Source of the DNA: Phytoseiulus persimilis
Taxonomy: Eukaryota; Arthropoda; Arachnida; Mesostigmata; Phytoseiidae
Length of the DNA stretch: 64,000 bases
NCBI GenBank assembly: GCA_037576195.1
Contig: CM075104.1
Location: 8,190,775-8,254,774 of the forward strand
Direction: 5' to 3'
In this document: piece after piece, positions 27,354 through 39,700 of the stretch
Position numbering within the stretch: the stretch's first letter is position 1
Layout of the letters: each line of letters starts with the position of its first letter
Notes under the pieces: model-generated
Databases searched by the model: none
The model's input: the letters and a program-made list of their open reading frames with translations, nothing else
Told to the model about the DNA's origin: nothing
Program-made: the position numbers and the translations under genes

Positions 27354-27545
27354 CAACACGACAACGATACGAAACACAAACACGACGTTCGGATTCCAAA
27401 CTCTGGAATGGCGAAAGGTATCGAAAACCCGGATCCCAATCCAATCGAGCACCCATTGGAAGAGCTGGAACGAGGTGCCAGAAAGGAAGAATTCACAACA
27501 GGATACGAATGGAGAGACGAACTGCAGACCGATGATAATTACGGT
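27354..27545 (+). pseudogene. Tc1/mariner transposase relic (C-terminal part of DDE domain)
   Basis: The frame starting at 27354 reads QHDNDTKHKHDV, then IENPDPNPIEHPLEELERGA, followed by FTTGYEWRDELQ. This is the C-terminal catalytic block of Tc1-like transposases: the DNDPKH motif with the second Asp region, then SPDLNPIEHLWxELxRR. The Glu of NPIEH is the third catalytic residue of the DDE triad and is kept. Only about 64 codons remain. No N-terminal helix-turn-helix region or terminal repeats were found around it, so it is a dead fragment. Confidence 0.7.
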
Positions 27546-28056
27546 AGGATGAGTTTCCTAGGGGTATTCTTTTCTGAGCCGCCGATTGGCACATTTTCCC
27601 GCGGTTTCGGGTCCCTCCGGGCTCCGAATCAAACTTCGATACTATGATTGGATCGATCCGGGGACTCTCCAGGTGGCAGGGCAGGATTTGGTTCCTGTTT
27701 GCTCCCTGAGTGAAGTGAAACTCATGTTCAGAACACTTTCGCTACTGTTTGTGTCTTTACCTGAATCCGATCCCTTGCGTGCAGGCCATTGCTTCACCGT
27801 AGCGACTTCTCCAGGACAGTATTGTCACTCATTCACGGGGGCTCGTCGGACTAAAACCGCCCGATCCCAGCACGGATAACATCGGAGATCTCGACTCCGC
27901 TGCGATCGCTCTGCTGAGTATAGTTCACCCTCGCCCTGCCGGGTACTGATAGTTCCAAGTCCATCAGAGGATGCATCGTGACTGTCCATCGACCGTCTTA
28001 TACTACGAAACCGGATTTTATCGAAGCAAAACGTTCCGCGACGAATCCGATTTCAT

Positions 28057-28184
28057 AGTAATAGACAGAGCCGGGAAGTGGAGGCGATTTTTGGAAATGA
28101 TCCCCTCATCGCCAAGAATCAATCCCGGCGGTTGATGGAATAATTCCGAAAAATTGCCCGAACTTCCAGGCTCTAGTGATAGAC
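28057..28184. mobile_element. 128-bp foldback MITE, copy 2
   Basis: Its inverted arms match those of the copy at 14841-14968. The left arm is AGACAGAGCCGGGAAGT..TTTTTGGAAATGATCC and the right arm is GGAATAATTCCGAAAAATTG..ACTTCCAGGCTCTAGTGAT. They flank a centre containing AATCAATCCCGGCGG. The length equals that of copy 1. It has no coding capacity. Confidence 0.65.
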
Positions 28185-28189
28185 CACGG

Positions 28190-30730
28190 ATTGAACTTCG
28201 TGAGTGAACGAGCTCTGTGCCTTTGGAAGGCTATGACACGCATTTCGGAGAGCTCTCCCGATCGAGAACTCAGTCTGTTTGACTTGACGCACCTGGTGGT
28301 TCGATGAGTCGATCCTAAAAAATTCACCGGGAGCGGAGTCCGAACTATCCGAATCAGGCTCGTCTGATGAGTATCGACAATGAACTTCATTTCGCACGGA
28401 TGATCGACCGGTGATGGCGAAAATTAGACGGCGCTCTCCGAGGAATTATCAGAAGCCTTCGAGAAAATATTCTCTCTTCCAGCCATCGCCTCGGAGTCGG
28501 CATGAGCACAGACATATAACTCATGTCTACGTGACATCAAGGTCGTGATCCCCTCTGAATGAAACTGCTCGAGGATCATCCGGCTCATCATCATACGCTA
28601 CTCGATGAAGGTGAATCATTCTCCCTAGCGGCTTCGAAAATTCCTCACAAGAAGGAGGAGCCTTGCCGCACGCCTCCAGAAGAGATCCGAGGCTCGTATC
28701 CCGGAAAAAAAAATCAACGGAGAACATCAGGTCAATGGATGCAATTTGTTAGGAATCCCCAAGTTCGTCCTGCCGAGTCCGCAGGAATGATCCCGTCAAA
28801 GTGTCCAAGCGGCCTACAACTGTCAATAGAATGCCAACCAAAGCTTCCTGGATTCGGCGGTTGCCGATTCCTGAAGAGCTCAACGCGCCGGGTCAATCTT
28901 CGTGGATTTCACCCGATTCCCTGAAGTCATTGAAGTGTGCAGGACGAGTTGCGTCGTTGCTCGAGAATGCTCATGGGTAAACTCACTTCGGACAGCGGCA
29001 TATGTTACGGCGGGAGCAATGCCCGAGTTCGGGGAGAACTCTCCGATTCTATGCGTGTTTCCCCGACTCGGCAGCGGGATTGCGACCGATCGCGGAATAG
29101 CTATGTGAGTAAGCTGTAAGCCTCGAGGGTGACTCTTCATCAACGAGATTCATGTCTGACCTTCTTTGTGGCACCGTCTGAGGAACATCAGACATAACTC
29201 TTCTGCAATCCTCAAGCTCCACAGGAGGATTTGTCCGGCCTGAGGCGCGTTATTCATATCGTGAGGGCTACTCGGTCATGCCTCAAGTTGGGCGGCTTTC
29301 CGCGCCGTTGTAGCCATTAACCACTTCCTTACTGGCGGACTCAGTCGGAGCAGCTAGCTTGACCGACGGGATTGCATTGCAGATCTCGATCGTAAGGAGG
29401 GCTCATTGTTTGCCCTCCTATATATATATATGTGTATACAGCAATGGACTGCATTTTGTTGGGAAGTGGACGCGCGTTATCAGAGTTTAAACCTGGTTAT
29501 TCCCTGAGGATACGTCAGAGACTCGTTTAAGCTGCGCGAATATCAAATAGAATCGCAGATGACACATTATCCGGACTCGATCGATTTTCTGACGACACTT
29601 GTCGAGAAACCAATCAGCGGTTGAGTAGCGACTCACAGGGAACGGTCCATCTGCTAGGAGCTTCCGGGTCCCGATGACAACTGGGAAAAGCCACCGAGTA
29701 TAATTATCAGGAAAGACTCTGTAAGAATACGTAGTGGAGCGCTGAGCTCCCTCGCGCCCAGGACGTCGTGCTTCCACCATGAATACGATCCAATTGCTCA
29801 CTTTTGACTGACGATATATTGTCCGGATCCGCTCAAGGAGGAGGGCCATCTAGGCGATCGTCCTCGACAGGAGGACCTCGTGGGACCAAACTGAAGGTTC
29901 TGTCATTTAAACCTTGTATGCAACCAGAAAGTACGGAACTGAGTCTCCTGAGTGGCAAATATCCATTCACGACACACGACCAACGGTACCAGCCGAGAGC
30001 AACATCATCATCTACATGGAAGACCGGCTTCTATTGTGGAATGATACGTTGTTGTCGGGCTCGTTAGCCACGGCAGCCGACTCTCTGGGATAACAGTTGA
30101 GGAGTGTGGGGGAGCGACTGCATTGCAGCTTACAATGCTTTGTCAAAAGAAGAGGGAATGCCTGTCATCGTGAAAAAGTAGCACACCCCATGGAACAAAT
30201 TTCGGAGAATCACGAACTCACAACAGATTGGATCAGGTGGCATCCTATATCAAGGAGAGGCCCGTGCACTACTTCATTACCTCCTGGACACTCTCGAGAG
30301 ACGCCTTGAGAACCGCATTTCACAATTACCCTGGATCACGTCAATTCACGAGGAATACAGGATGAGTCAAACTACGCGGCAGAAACTGAGCGCGATGGGC
30401 GAAATTGAACTCCATTTGAAAGAAACTCAATCTACCATTTCTTGTTTGTCTGGCTCGCCCGGATGATGGATCTCAGGATTCCTCACGTTCTCGCAAGTAC
30501 TCACTCTATGGCAGTAGCGCGGAATCGCAATGTCCGCGCGAAGAGGAACGACGAGTAAGTAAGAAAGTCTGGGAGAGAATGTTTGAATCCATCGAACTGC
30601 TCAAGGACTCGAGAACAAGCCGCCTGAACACTGGGGGCTCTCGTTGGAGATAGAATAGTGGAAGCGCAGTTCTCCGACCTTCTCGGAGAGCTTGAGATGG
30701 AAACAATTTTCAGACGCATCGGCATTCAGT
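28190..30730. other. intergenic stretch, no recognisable gene
   Basis: Nothing conserved was recognised. A perfect 8-bp stem (29395-29402 with 29412-29419) is followed by a short AT microsatellite (about 29420-29434). The open frames here are short and unlike known proteins. Confidence 0.4.
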
Positions 30731-30737
30731 CTTTTTT

Positions 30738-30743
30738 TTTATT
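30738..30743 (-). terminator. candidate polyadenylation signal of FBXO28
   Basis: The minus strand reads GTGTGCAATAAAAAAAAAG, about 470 bases downstream of the FBXO28 stop codon. It is the first clear AATAAA I noticed in the 3' flank. The predicted 3' UTR is about 0.5 kb. Confidence 0.45.
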
Positions 30744-31214
30744 GCACACAATAACACAAGCTCGCCCATAAAATCCACGCGTGGAATCGCGAATCAGAGG
30801 CTGGGCAAACCCAGAACCTGCTTCCTCTCTGCCATTCCCTGGAGAGAGAGAAGATCGTTCAACTCAGATCATTGCTCACAACTTTTGTAGCTTCTGAGCC
30901 AGCGGTTGCCATGAATCGTAAGAGATTTTTCTTCGTCCAACCATATATTCAGCGTCTGAGATTTAGTGAAGTCTATTGTGTTGGCAAGCCGAATTCAAAT
31001 GGCGCTTCGTGCAGCCAAGAACCAGGGAGTCCGATACCAAATCACTGGATAGAACCGGATACGAAACTCTGGTACCTCTCATAGCCCCGACGTTCGGGGG
31101 ATAGGACGCTTCAGTCAAAGCATCGGTTGAACGTACACAATCCGAGACCGGCTCCCGAGACAGGAGGCTTTTGGACGGAACTTGAACAATTTGGGTGAGT
31201 CTTATGCACCACTA

Positions 31215-33785
31215 TTAGGTTTTGTTTCGCCGACTCTTCTTCGGACTTGGCTGGAATTCACCAGATCCGAGATCATTCGATTCAGTATGCCCGTTGAACC
31301 TGGTCCCTCGGCTTGTTGAGACCTCACACGAATCTCTCCTCCACATGCTGCACGTTTTGGCAACCTGCTTTTCCAGTTCCGCCATTTTTTCGCTGAGTTT
31401 AGTCATCGAGGCCGTGCTTGAGACCATCCGATATTGGTACTCTTGGAGTTTTTTTTCTGAAAATCCAAATTCAGGAAATTCGAAGCTGATGCTCGCGAGT
31501 TCCAGGAAAATGTCTGCCATGCAGAAGTTGGTCTCGTGGATCATCTTGACGGCTCTTACCTCTCTCTCTGTCCCGTCTTTTCAGCTCTTTCACTTTACTC
31601 TCGAGTTGTGCAACTTTCCTACCCTGAGCGGCGACGATCTGATAAATGGATACAGTGCAAGGAGGCGCAACGGGACTCCCACTCGTGATTCGGAATCCAG
31701 GAGTGAATCCCAGAACAGTGTCATTCGGCTCCACGATTTCAGCCATGAATGGATCTGTGATTCCTCCTGAGCTGCGATCTGCAAACATTTAAAGTATTGG
31801 AGTGACTCGTAACGGCTCCGCCGAAGCCTGCGGGAGTTGAGTGGGACATAGTTATTTCGGTGGAACGTCGTCTGCCTTCCATCTCCACCAAGTACCTGAT
31901 AGTTTTGCCCGCAGTTGAGGCTGGATGCATTCTTCAAAATGTTCCATGGCCATCGACGAAATGTCGCGGAGCTCCTGTAACTCTTCATGGTGCTCACGTG
32001 GGAAGTCCTTTTTGGTCTCCTGGAACGACCTTGGTTTAGGGACGCTCACTCACTTTTCGGCTGAGGAAGACGCCGCGCCGTCTTCTTCAAGCGACGCTCA
32101 TTCGTTCGAGAACTCGCGTTCGGGAGGTTATTCAGGTTCTCACTTACTCTGCTGGGCTTGGCATTTAGGCCTAGGTCGAGATCGGCATCGCCGCTGCGGT
32201 TGACTAATCTGATGAGGCGACGGACTTCATCAATGACTTTTCCTGGTATAAAACAGCATAAGTTCCTATCCATGAACTTCACGTAGGTCATGCTGAGAAG
32301 ATTCAGACGAGTCTCTATTCCCGAGAGGATTTCACCGTGTCGAGACAATCGATGGAGTCTGGAACGAATCATCAATGCAGCTGTCGCCCATTTTTCACCA
32401 GTCCGAGCGAGCGCTTCAATCTTTCAAGTGCACGAATTATTCGTATTTTTTGCACGATCGGAAAACAGCTTCTTACAGCCGACTCATATTCACCTGCGTT
32501 CGCTTTCTCGCCGAGGTAGCTGTGCTTTGATTTTCTTCAATGACTTGCCATGCAGTTCCCCCAACTCGTAAAAACCTTCGTTGAGCAGGTTCTTCCCAAT
32601 ATCGTCGAACGTCTTGCAAACCTTGCAAAGGGAGAGGAAGATTGTTTAAACGAGGATTCAACAAAATTCAAAGATTATGGCGATAGGTGGGCGAAGCATG
32701 GAGGAGATTTCCCCTCAGGACCCGAACTTGCTGAACCAATTCAGCAAGCTGGAGTGATGAAAGCTAGCTGCGCCTAACGGCCGAAGGTTTCCAATAGCCC
32801 AAGAGCGTTCGAGGAGACAAACGGAGCTGAGCCAGATGACGACGACCATGAGAAGAGCCAGAGCGTAACTGTAACTAATAGTCCTGGAATTTCGTGTACA
32901 AGGAACCTCCTATGTTCTCACAGTTGGAACGAATATTTTCGAGAAGTTAAAACGAAGACGGCCGTAGCAGCCTGTTTGCCTACTGATCACACGGGTGTGA
33001 CCGAAATTCCCGAACAGCTCCGACTTCCTGAGTGTGCCAATTTTTTACAGGAAGAGAAAGTTTTTGGTCTTCGCACTAGAACCTGTTGTCTTCCCCCACC
33101 CCCCGGTTCCCAGACCGAATGCGTTATTGTGAGGGATTTCAGCTTCATACCAGATCTCTGGTTTTCCCAACAGCTAAGAATTGAGCTCACAAAGGAACGA
33201 GGTTCCTAAAGAGCAGCAGTGAAGTTGTCTCGGAATGAGGTCAACCTTCAGAATGAGCATTCCTGTTTTTCTCAGTACAGATTCGCTCGTAACGATATTC
33301 CCCAACGTTCTCTTGGTTTCGCCGATAATGTCAGAACAGCATAGAATCCGAGAGCACACATGTCCCGTATGCATACGTGATGACTAATAGGAACTTCGTT
33401 CCGAGAGCACGTCTCGAGACGGGTCTGGATGAGGAAGATCCTTCATCATGATCACCTCGGAATCTCCGACTCAAAAATAAACAGGTATCCAATCGGGACA
33501 CTCAGTTTCTCATATGACATCCGAATCGAGCAATCATTGCAGCAGAAACAAAACACTCACGGGTCGTAGTTGGGCAATCTGGTCATAATTCAGGAACTTG
33601 AAGATGTGCGTAATGATCTCTTTGGGCAATCTCGAGAACGATTGGTCTCCGACCCGAGAGCTGCATGCGCCGCTTTCGGTGTTACTCCCACTGCTGAGGC
33701 ACTTACTGCAGCTGCTTGCTCGACTGCAGTTACAGCTGCTGGAGCTGTTGTTGCTCCAGTTCGTTTCACACTCGATGGACTCCAT
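31215..33785 (-). CDS. FBXO28: F-box only protein 28, complete six-exon gene
   Basis: FBXO28 is a substrate receptor of SCF (SKP1-CUL1-F-box) ubiquitin ligases, nuclear and kinetochore-associated in vertebrates. Coding exons in transcript order are 33785-33561, 32621-32494, 32358-32148, 32019-31896, 31778-31560 and 31456-31215. All introns are GT-AG (939, 135, 128, 117 and 103 bp), and phases agree at every junction, giving 1149 nt and 382 aa (human: 368). The F-box spans about residues 50-95 (SRLPKEIITHIFKFLNYDQI, then LRPVCKTFDD across the first junction). Exons 2-4 carry the family hallmarks AQLPRRESERR, LSRHGEIL, NLCCFIPGKVIDE and LQELRDISSMAMEHF. Exons 5-6 give a coiled coil and the basic tail SPKKSRR. 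The start is the first ATG after an in-frame TAG near 33940. The N terminus is Ser/Cys-rich and not conserved. Confidence 0.96.
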
Positions 33786-34840
33786 CACGGACCCCAGACC
33801 TTGGAGCTCGCCGCCACTCGAATCAAGTCGGTCGGACCGGTAGAACTCAGAATATCGTCCCGGTTCCGATGCCGAAGCACGAGTCTGGATTTCTGATCCA
33901 GAATGCGGCGAAGTGCTGATCCACAGTCCGTCAGCCAGCAGCTAGATCCAGAACACGACCGCGGCCTCCACTGCTCCTTCGCTATCCGCGTCGTCGTGGC
34001 CTGAGACTGCTCAGAGGGAGCCCCCGACTCTCGATCCGTGTGCTGGGTAAAACAGATTCTGGAGATCGCGAAATCCTGCTGAACGAAGCGGGTTACATCA
34101 AGAGAGATCTTGAAGGCTCACAACGGTGGTTCGACAACACTGATGACGGTGATCTTTACTGAGAGCACTCGCTGCGGCGAGGCGCTTTTTGAATGCGGCT
34201 CGCTCACGAGGCAAATCATGAAGAGATCATGACAGCCTGTCATTGACAGGAGTCGAATTCGGAGTGTGAGGCGGGCGGCCGGGGAGAAATTAATCCAGAA
34301 GGATCTCCTGCATCCGCCTCGAATCACAAGTCAGAGGAGCTCGACGGGGAACGCGGTTGTGGTGCGCGAATCACATCATCACCACACATGTAACCCAGCA
34401 ATTGGGATCTCGTCTTTTGTGCCAATAATTCTAAACACGAGGAGAGAAGCTGAATTATCCCGTTGGTCGCTCCGGATTCTCGATTCGACGTTGCAACTTA
34501 TTCGAGATTTTTTTACTCCTACTGTATAGTTCCAAAAACTAACCTTTGTCGTTGCTACCCCTGACGAAATGAAAAAAAGGTCGGAACAGATCTCACAAGC
34601 TGGATTCCAGAAACCGACTCAAGTTGTCTCGAACCTGAAGATTGAGCGTCTGGTGTCAGGGCGCCGGCAGCTTCCGGCATCGAGAATCATGGCCATGATT
34701 CCCATTCTTCGCGGCCAGAGGCCGGAATGGATTTCGCAAATTTCCTCCACTTCCGGTTATCAGCCGCCGCGGAATTGATGAGTGGGGTACCGTAAGAGGT
34801 GGGGAGCGAAACAAAGGCCCATGAATTCCTTTTTGCAGTA
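33786..34840. other. 5' flank of FBXO28 and intergenic DNA
   Basis: The first part holds the 5' UTR and promoter of FBXO28 (transcribed leftwards), but no TATA box or initiator could be picked out. The remainder shows no conserved protein. The L2/CR1-like LINE relic may begin a little before 34840, but I cannot place its left edge. Confidence 0.4.
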
Positions 34841-34847
34841 AATTCCA

Positions 34848-35985
34848 GATGAGCTGAACGACATAGCCGATGGAAGGGAAACCATTCCGTTGGATTGCCA
34901 ACAGAACAGAGTAACCATGATCGAGAAACCGAACTCAAAAAAGGTCGGATTGAATACGCAGCGCCCGATCACGGTCTCGTCTATCATGTATCCTATGTTA
35001 GCCAGGATCTTAGCTGTTACAATACGAGAGTTGATCGGGAAAGAGGAAATTCTCGGCGAGGCAAACGGTGGATTCAGGCCGAAGCGAGGAGGTAATGATA
35101 ACCTTCGAATTCCAAGCTCCGCCATCGTGATCTCGAGAAAGCAGGAAGCAGGACTTATCTGTTCCCCCTTCGATGCAACCAAGGCATACGATAGAATCGA
35201 TCGGGAGGAACTCTGGACCATCCTATGAAATCGAGGAATAGACCCGGGCTGGACTCGAAACATTCCGAGCCCCACACTCCTCAGATGAGATGAAGATCAT
35301 CGAAGGCGGAATCGAATCCCGATGGGGCACCAACCAAAAGATTCTGAAACAGGGATGCCTGTTATCGGGCGTACCATTTACGCTCTACCTAGCGGACCTA
35401 GAAAACAGGGTAAGGAGGACTGGAGCGAGTTTCCTGGTCCGAAAAAAATGGTTATGGAATCTGGAAGAAAGAAAACCTTGAAGGATACCCAGTCAAGTAT
35501 CGAAGATGTAACCCGAACGAGGAGTGCCATAGTCGCATACGCAGCGAGTAGAGGAAGGAACTGTGAAGGACTGCGGATACGAGGGGCCCAGTGCTAGTGG
35601 TGAACGGATACGAATATTATTCCTTAACGAATATATTACACGCAACTAACTTACGCGAACTCGGTCCTGGTGATAATAGGGAAGCTCCTCGAAGCGTTAG
35701 GAGAGAGACAACGGAAAGCCGGTAGATGGGCCCTAGACATCTCTTACACCAGAGTCGCAAACGAAATCATCGCTGGTGAACTCGCCTGGAACTCGTGATG
35801 AAAATGGATGCGAACACAATCGCCAACGATGGGGTATGAATCAACAAGCCGTGAAGAACGTGATCTATATTTGCAACGACGCATACTACACGGATAAGGA
35901 TATCCTCCTCAGACTGGGCCTCCAGGAGGGAACGGGACGCCCAAACGAACGAATACCAAAAAAACTTGTAGAAGTAGACCTATGA
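34848..35985 (+). mobile_element. decayed L2/CR1-like LINE, reverse transcriptase remnants
   Basis: Successive plus-strand fragments are recognisable: MIEKPNSKK and RPITVSSIMYPMLARIL, then GGFRPKRGGNDNLRIP, then DATKAYDRIDREELW (reverse-transcriptase motif with the first catalytic Asp), up to about 35228. After a frameshift come IIEGGIESRWGTNQK, LKQGCLLSGVPFTLYLADLE and FLVRKKWLWNLEERKP (35290-35481). Further on come a piece with RQRKAGRWAL (about 35700-35800) and LLRLGLQEGTGRPNER near the end. The block with the YADD active site is missing and frames change at least twice, so the element is dead. The wording of these motifs is what I associate with tick and mite LINEs, which is an impression from memory and not a search. 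Confidence 0.75.
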
Positions 35986-36409
35986 TCAGGTGCACAGCTC
36001 CTGGCATGAAAGGAAACATTATGATAGATGTAACATGAATACCCTGACCCTATCTGGACCAATAGATACAATACCACGCGGATGCACGCGAAAGCTCCAT
36101 GCTTCTCATTCAGCAGCATCCTTCGATATTGCTCTGTTAACCCTTCACAGTCTCAAATCACTAATCATGTTGTGCCGGTGTCCCTGCCCCTCTTAGCTTT
36201 GAATAATGGGGAAAATGCTCGGAAGCTCTTCGGATTCTTCATCGGAGAGCACTCCGCTTCGAACCTCCGCGATCATTCGCAATCAAGAGCGCAGGGTGAA
36301 GAGTGAGAGAATCCGGGAAAAAGCTCGTTAGGTTGTGTTCAGCTTCAGGAACCTGTGAAAACGTTAGGAAGCGTGGTGAAATTAATTTCACAAATGTGAG
36401 AGATCGGAT

Positions 36410-36537
36410 AATTTAGAGCTGGAGCCTGTGAATTTGGGTGTCTTTTCGAAAGTATTCCCTCGTTGCTTCTGATCAATCCCAGGCGATCCATGGAATAGTT
36501 TTGTAATTCACCTGAAGTTCCAGGATCAAGTCATAAC
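36410..36537. mobile_element. 128-bp foldback MITE, copy 3
   Basis: The left arm is GCTGGAGCCTGTGAATTTGG..CTTTTCGAAAGTATTCC. The right arm is GGAATAGTTTTG..GAAGTTCCAGGATCAAGTCATAAC. The inverted-arm plan and centre (TGATCAATCCCAGGCGATC) are the same as in the copies at 14.8 and 28.1 kb. It abuts the 3' end of the R1-clade LINE that follows. Confidence 0.6.
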
Positions 36538-36773
36538 TACAGGGTGGCTTGTTTAGTAGGGAATTTTCGAGCCCGATCTTGTGATTTTCAACACAGGAGT
36601 TGCCTTCATTTCTGAGGAAATCCCCTCGGACACCAGGGATTGGATGATTCCTTTGCCCTGGCAGTGTGGTGGATCCACTAAAACCTCATATCTCCGCTGT
36701 GAGGGACCGGGAACCCAGATTTTCGATCTGTCTATTACTTGCGAATCCCTCACGGTCACACCTTACTCGTTGT

Positions 36774-39700
36774 CTATGTTCCCTGAGCTACTTTGATATC
36801 GATTCCCATGTATTTTACTTTGATTTTTTTAGGGTTTGAGATGTCTCATGGGAGGCCCTCTCCGGTCAATCTTCTCCTTCCTAGCGCTATCTTCTTCGAC
36901 ATGACTTTTCTGATGAAACTGGAGATTCTTCTCCATTCCTCTTCGCCGCTCATCATTTTCTCGATGAGTTCGGGTGTTTCACTTGCATCAATAAGGTCTC
37001 TCTCTCTCGCGAAGGCATCGCAGTGCACCAGGGTGTGATCAACGGTGTCTTCTTCGCCGGATCGGCAGTGGACACAGATTGGTGTTGGAGCTTTCCCAAT
37101 TCTTGAGAGTTATGCTTGAAAATCTCCACGTCCAGTGAGTGCCTGGGTGGTGAAGTAATCCAGGTCGCCGTGTTTTCGTTGGAACCACTCTTTCACATTC
37201 GGAATACATTTGTGCGACCATCGACCGTTATTCGCGCCGTCCCATCTCCTCTGCCATTTGTTTACGGTTTCGTCTTCAACTTCTTCCCTTGTTTTGGAAG
37301 TTTCGCTGATGAGGTCGTCATTCCCCTCCTTCTCCCTTGCTGCCCAAATTTCAGCTCGTTCTTCAGCAATTAAGGTCCATGGTGGTGTTTTGGCTAGAAC
37401 TAGGAGTGCTCCAGTTGATGTTGTCCTGTAAGCCCGGGTTATTCTTATGGCCATGATTCTTTGTGTTGTTTCCAGCAGCCGTCTGTTCTTCTCAGTGGAG
37501 AGAGTTCTTCGGGACCATACTGGGGACGCGTAGAGTGCGATGGATTGTGCGACAGTTGCTAGAGTTCTTCGCTGTGCTTCAATTGCTCCATGCGTTCTGG
37601 GGAGAATTCTTTCAATGTCTCTGGATGTCCTAGTAGCTTCTTGAGTGACAACCCGGAGGTGCGTGTTTCCTCTCAGGGAAGATTCGAGGTGAACGCCGAG
37701 GTATCTCACTGAGTTTCCTATTTCTATGCCGTGTCCCTGTAAGTGGAGTGTTGGGTTTCTTTCTCCTCTTTTCTTCACGAGCATTACCGCTTCCGTCTCC
37801 TCGGGGCTAGGGTGAGTTTATTGATCTGACGCCATCTCAAGTTATATCCAGTGAGTCCTGCTTAATTTTTTCTAATTCTTCTAGAGATCTAGCAGTGACC
37901 ATCAGGGCCAGGTCATCGGCGTGAGCAAGGGCGGTCGTTCCGTCTGGAAGATCCTCGCGAAGGACGTCGTCGTATCCCACGTTCCACAGGATGGGCCCGA
38001 GAACCGAGCCCTGTGGGACTCCAGCCGTCATTCTGTGCTTGTTTCCCTCCTCATCGATGATCCACCTATCCTTGAGGTAAGTGTTTATGATGTTTCGGAT
38101 GTATGGAGAGATGTTGCGTTTCTCGAGGGCATCGATTATGATTCTCCATTCAATTGAATTGAAAGCATTTTTAACGTCTAGGAGTATGACAATGATTCTG
38201 CTCCTGCTTTGGTGCTACTTTCTCATTTCATTCTCGACCTTCTCTGTGATGATTTCTATGGGACTCAGCGTTGATCTCCCCGGTCTGAATCCATACTGAT
38301 TGTTTGAAAGCCCTGCCCCAGCCTCAAGTTCCTCCCGTAGTCGGTGGTTTATGACCGCCTCCACTGCTTTTGCGATGGTGTCAAGTAGGTAGATGGGCCG
38401 ATAAGAGTCCGCTTTCCCAGGTTTTGGAATAAGGATGAGATTCGCTGTTTTCCAGTTTTCTGGAAATTCTCCGCTTCTGAGAATTTCCTGTGTGAGCTTC
38501 GCGAAGGTGCTGGGCCATCTGGTGAGCAGTGTTTTGATTGCCTCTGGGGGATGCCGTCCGGGCCAGGGGCTTTTCCTCCGGGGGTTCGAGCTGCGACGGC
38601 TTTTATTTCATCCATTGTGATGTTGGGGATATCTTCAGGTCTGGTTGGTATCACTCTCCGTTGGATTTCCTCTCCTTGAGGGAAGAGTTTGGTCATGGCT
38701 GTCCGGATTGTGTGAGCTGGTAATGGGATTTTCTTCTGCCCGAATTTCTGTCTGATTATTTTATAGGGGAGTCCCCATACGTCCTCCCGTTTTCCATCAC
38801 ATAGTTCTTGCCACTTTTCCCGTTTACTTCTGAGAATTTCGTTTTGGTATTGCTTCTTGGCATTCTTGGCTTCTTTGTATGATTCATGTGCTTCTCGCGT
38901 TTGTTCTGGGCCAGGGTGTCTAGCTCTTCTGATTCTCAGAAATCTCCTTCTTGATCTGACGCAGTTCGTTCTACGTTCTGCTATTTCGCTATTCCACCAG
39001 TACATTGGCTTTTTGTCTTTTCTTTTCGGATGTTTGGACGGGGTTCCTTCTCGGCAGGCTTTTGTCAGGATTTCCGTTAGTGTTGCTGGTGTTATTTCTA
39101 TATTGCTGTCTCTGCTTGTCTCACAAAGATTGTCGAGTTTTTTCAGGAAGAGCTCTTTGTTCATGGTGGTCCATTTCCATCCTTTTCTTTCTTCAATTCC
39201 TCCGATTGCTGTATCTGTATGTATTTCGAATTCTATATATTCATGGTCACTGAGAGGTTCCATTTCTTCATTCACATTCCATTTTCCGATGAGGTTAGGT
39301 GAGTTTGATGCGGATATGTCGATATATGATGTTTGGGTCCCTCTTCTGAAAGTTGGGATGTCTTTCTGGTTCGCTATTGTTAGATCTCTACTTGCCAGTA
39401 TCTCCTCTAGTTCTCTCCCTCTTCTGGTTGTGTATTCACTTCCCCATGACGTCGAGGCTGCGTTGAAATCCCCGGTGAGGATTCATTTCAGTCTGGATGC
39501 TTCATTTATCTTTTGTTCTATCATTTCGAGGTATTTGTTGAATTCTTCAATACTCTTATTGGGGGAGAAGTGGCAGCTGGTTAAATGGATGTTGCCCGTG
39601 ATAGTTATTTCTGTGAGTCCGTGCGTAGTGGTTTTCCTTTCAATTCTTGCTTGTCTTGAGGCTCCTGTCCACCATATCGCCGTGTCTCCCTCTTGGTCCG

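Noticed and set aside
29395-29434. GC-rich stem followed by an AT run, resembling a rho-independent terminator
   Set aside because: The sequence is eukaryotic, and the AT run is a dinucleotide microsatellite; no gene ends here.
32550-32777. 75-codon plus-strand frame MQFPQLVKTF...
   Set aside because: It is antisense to FBXO28 exon 2 and its intron.
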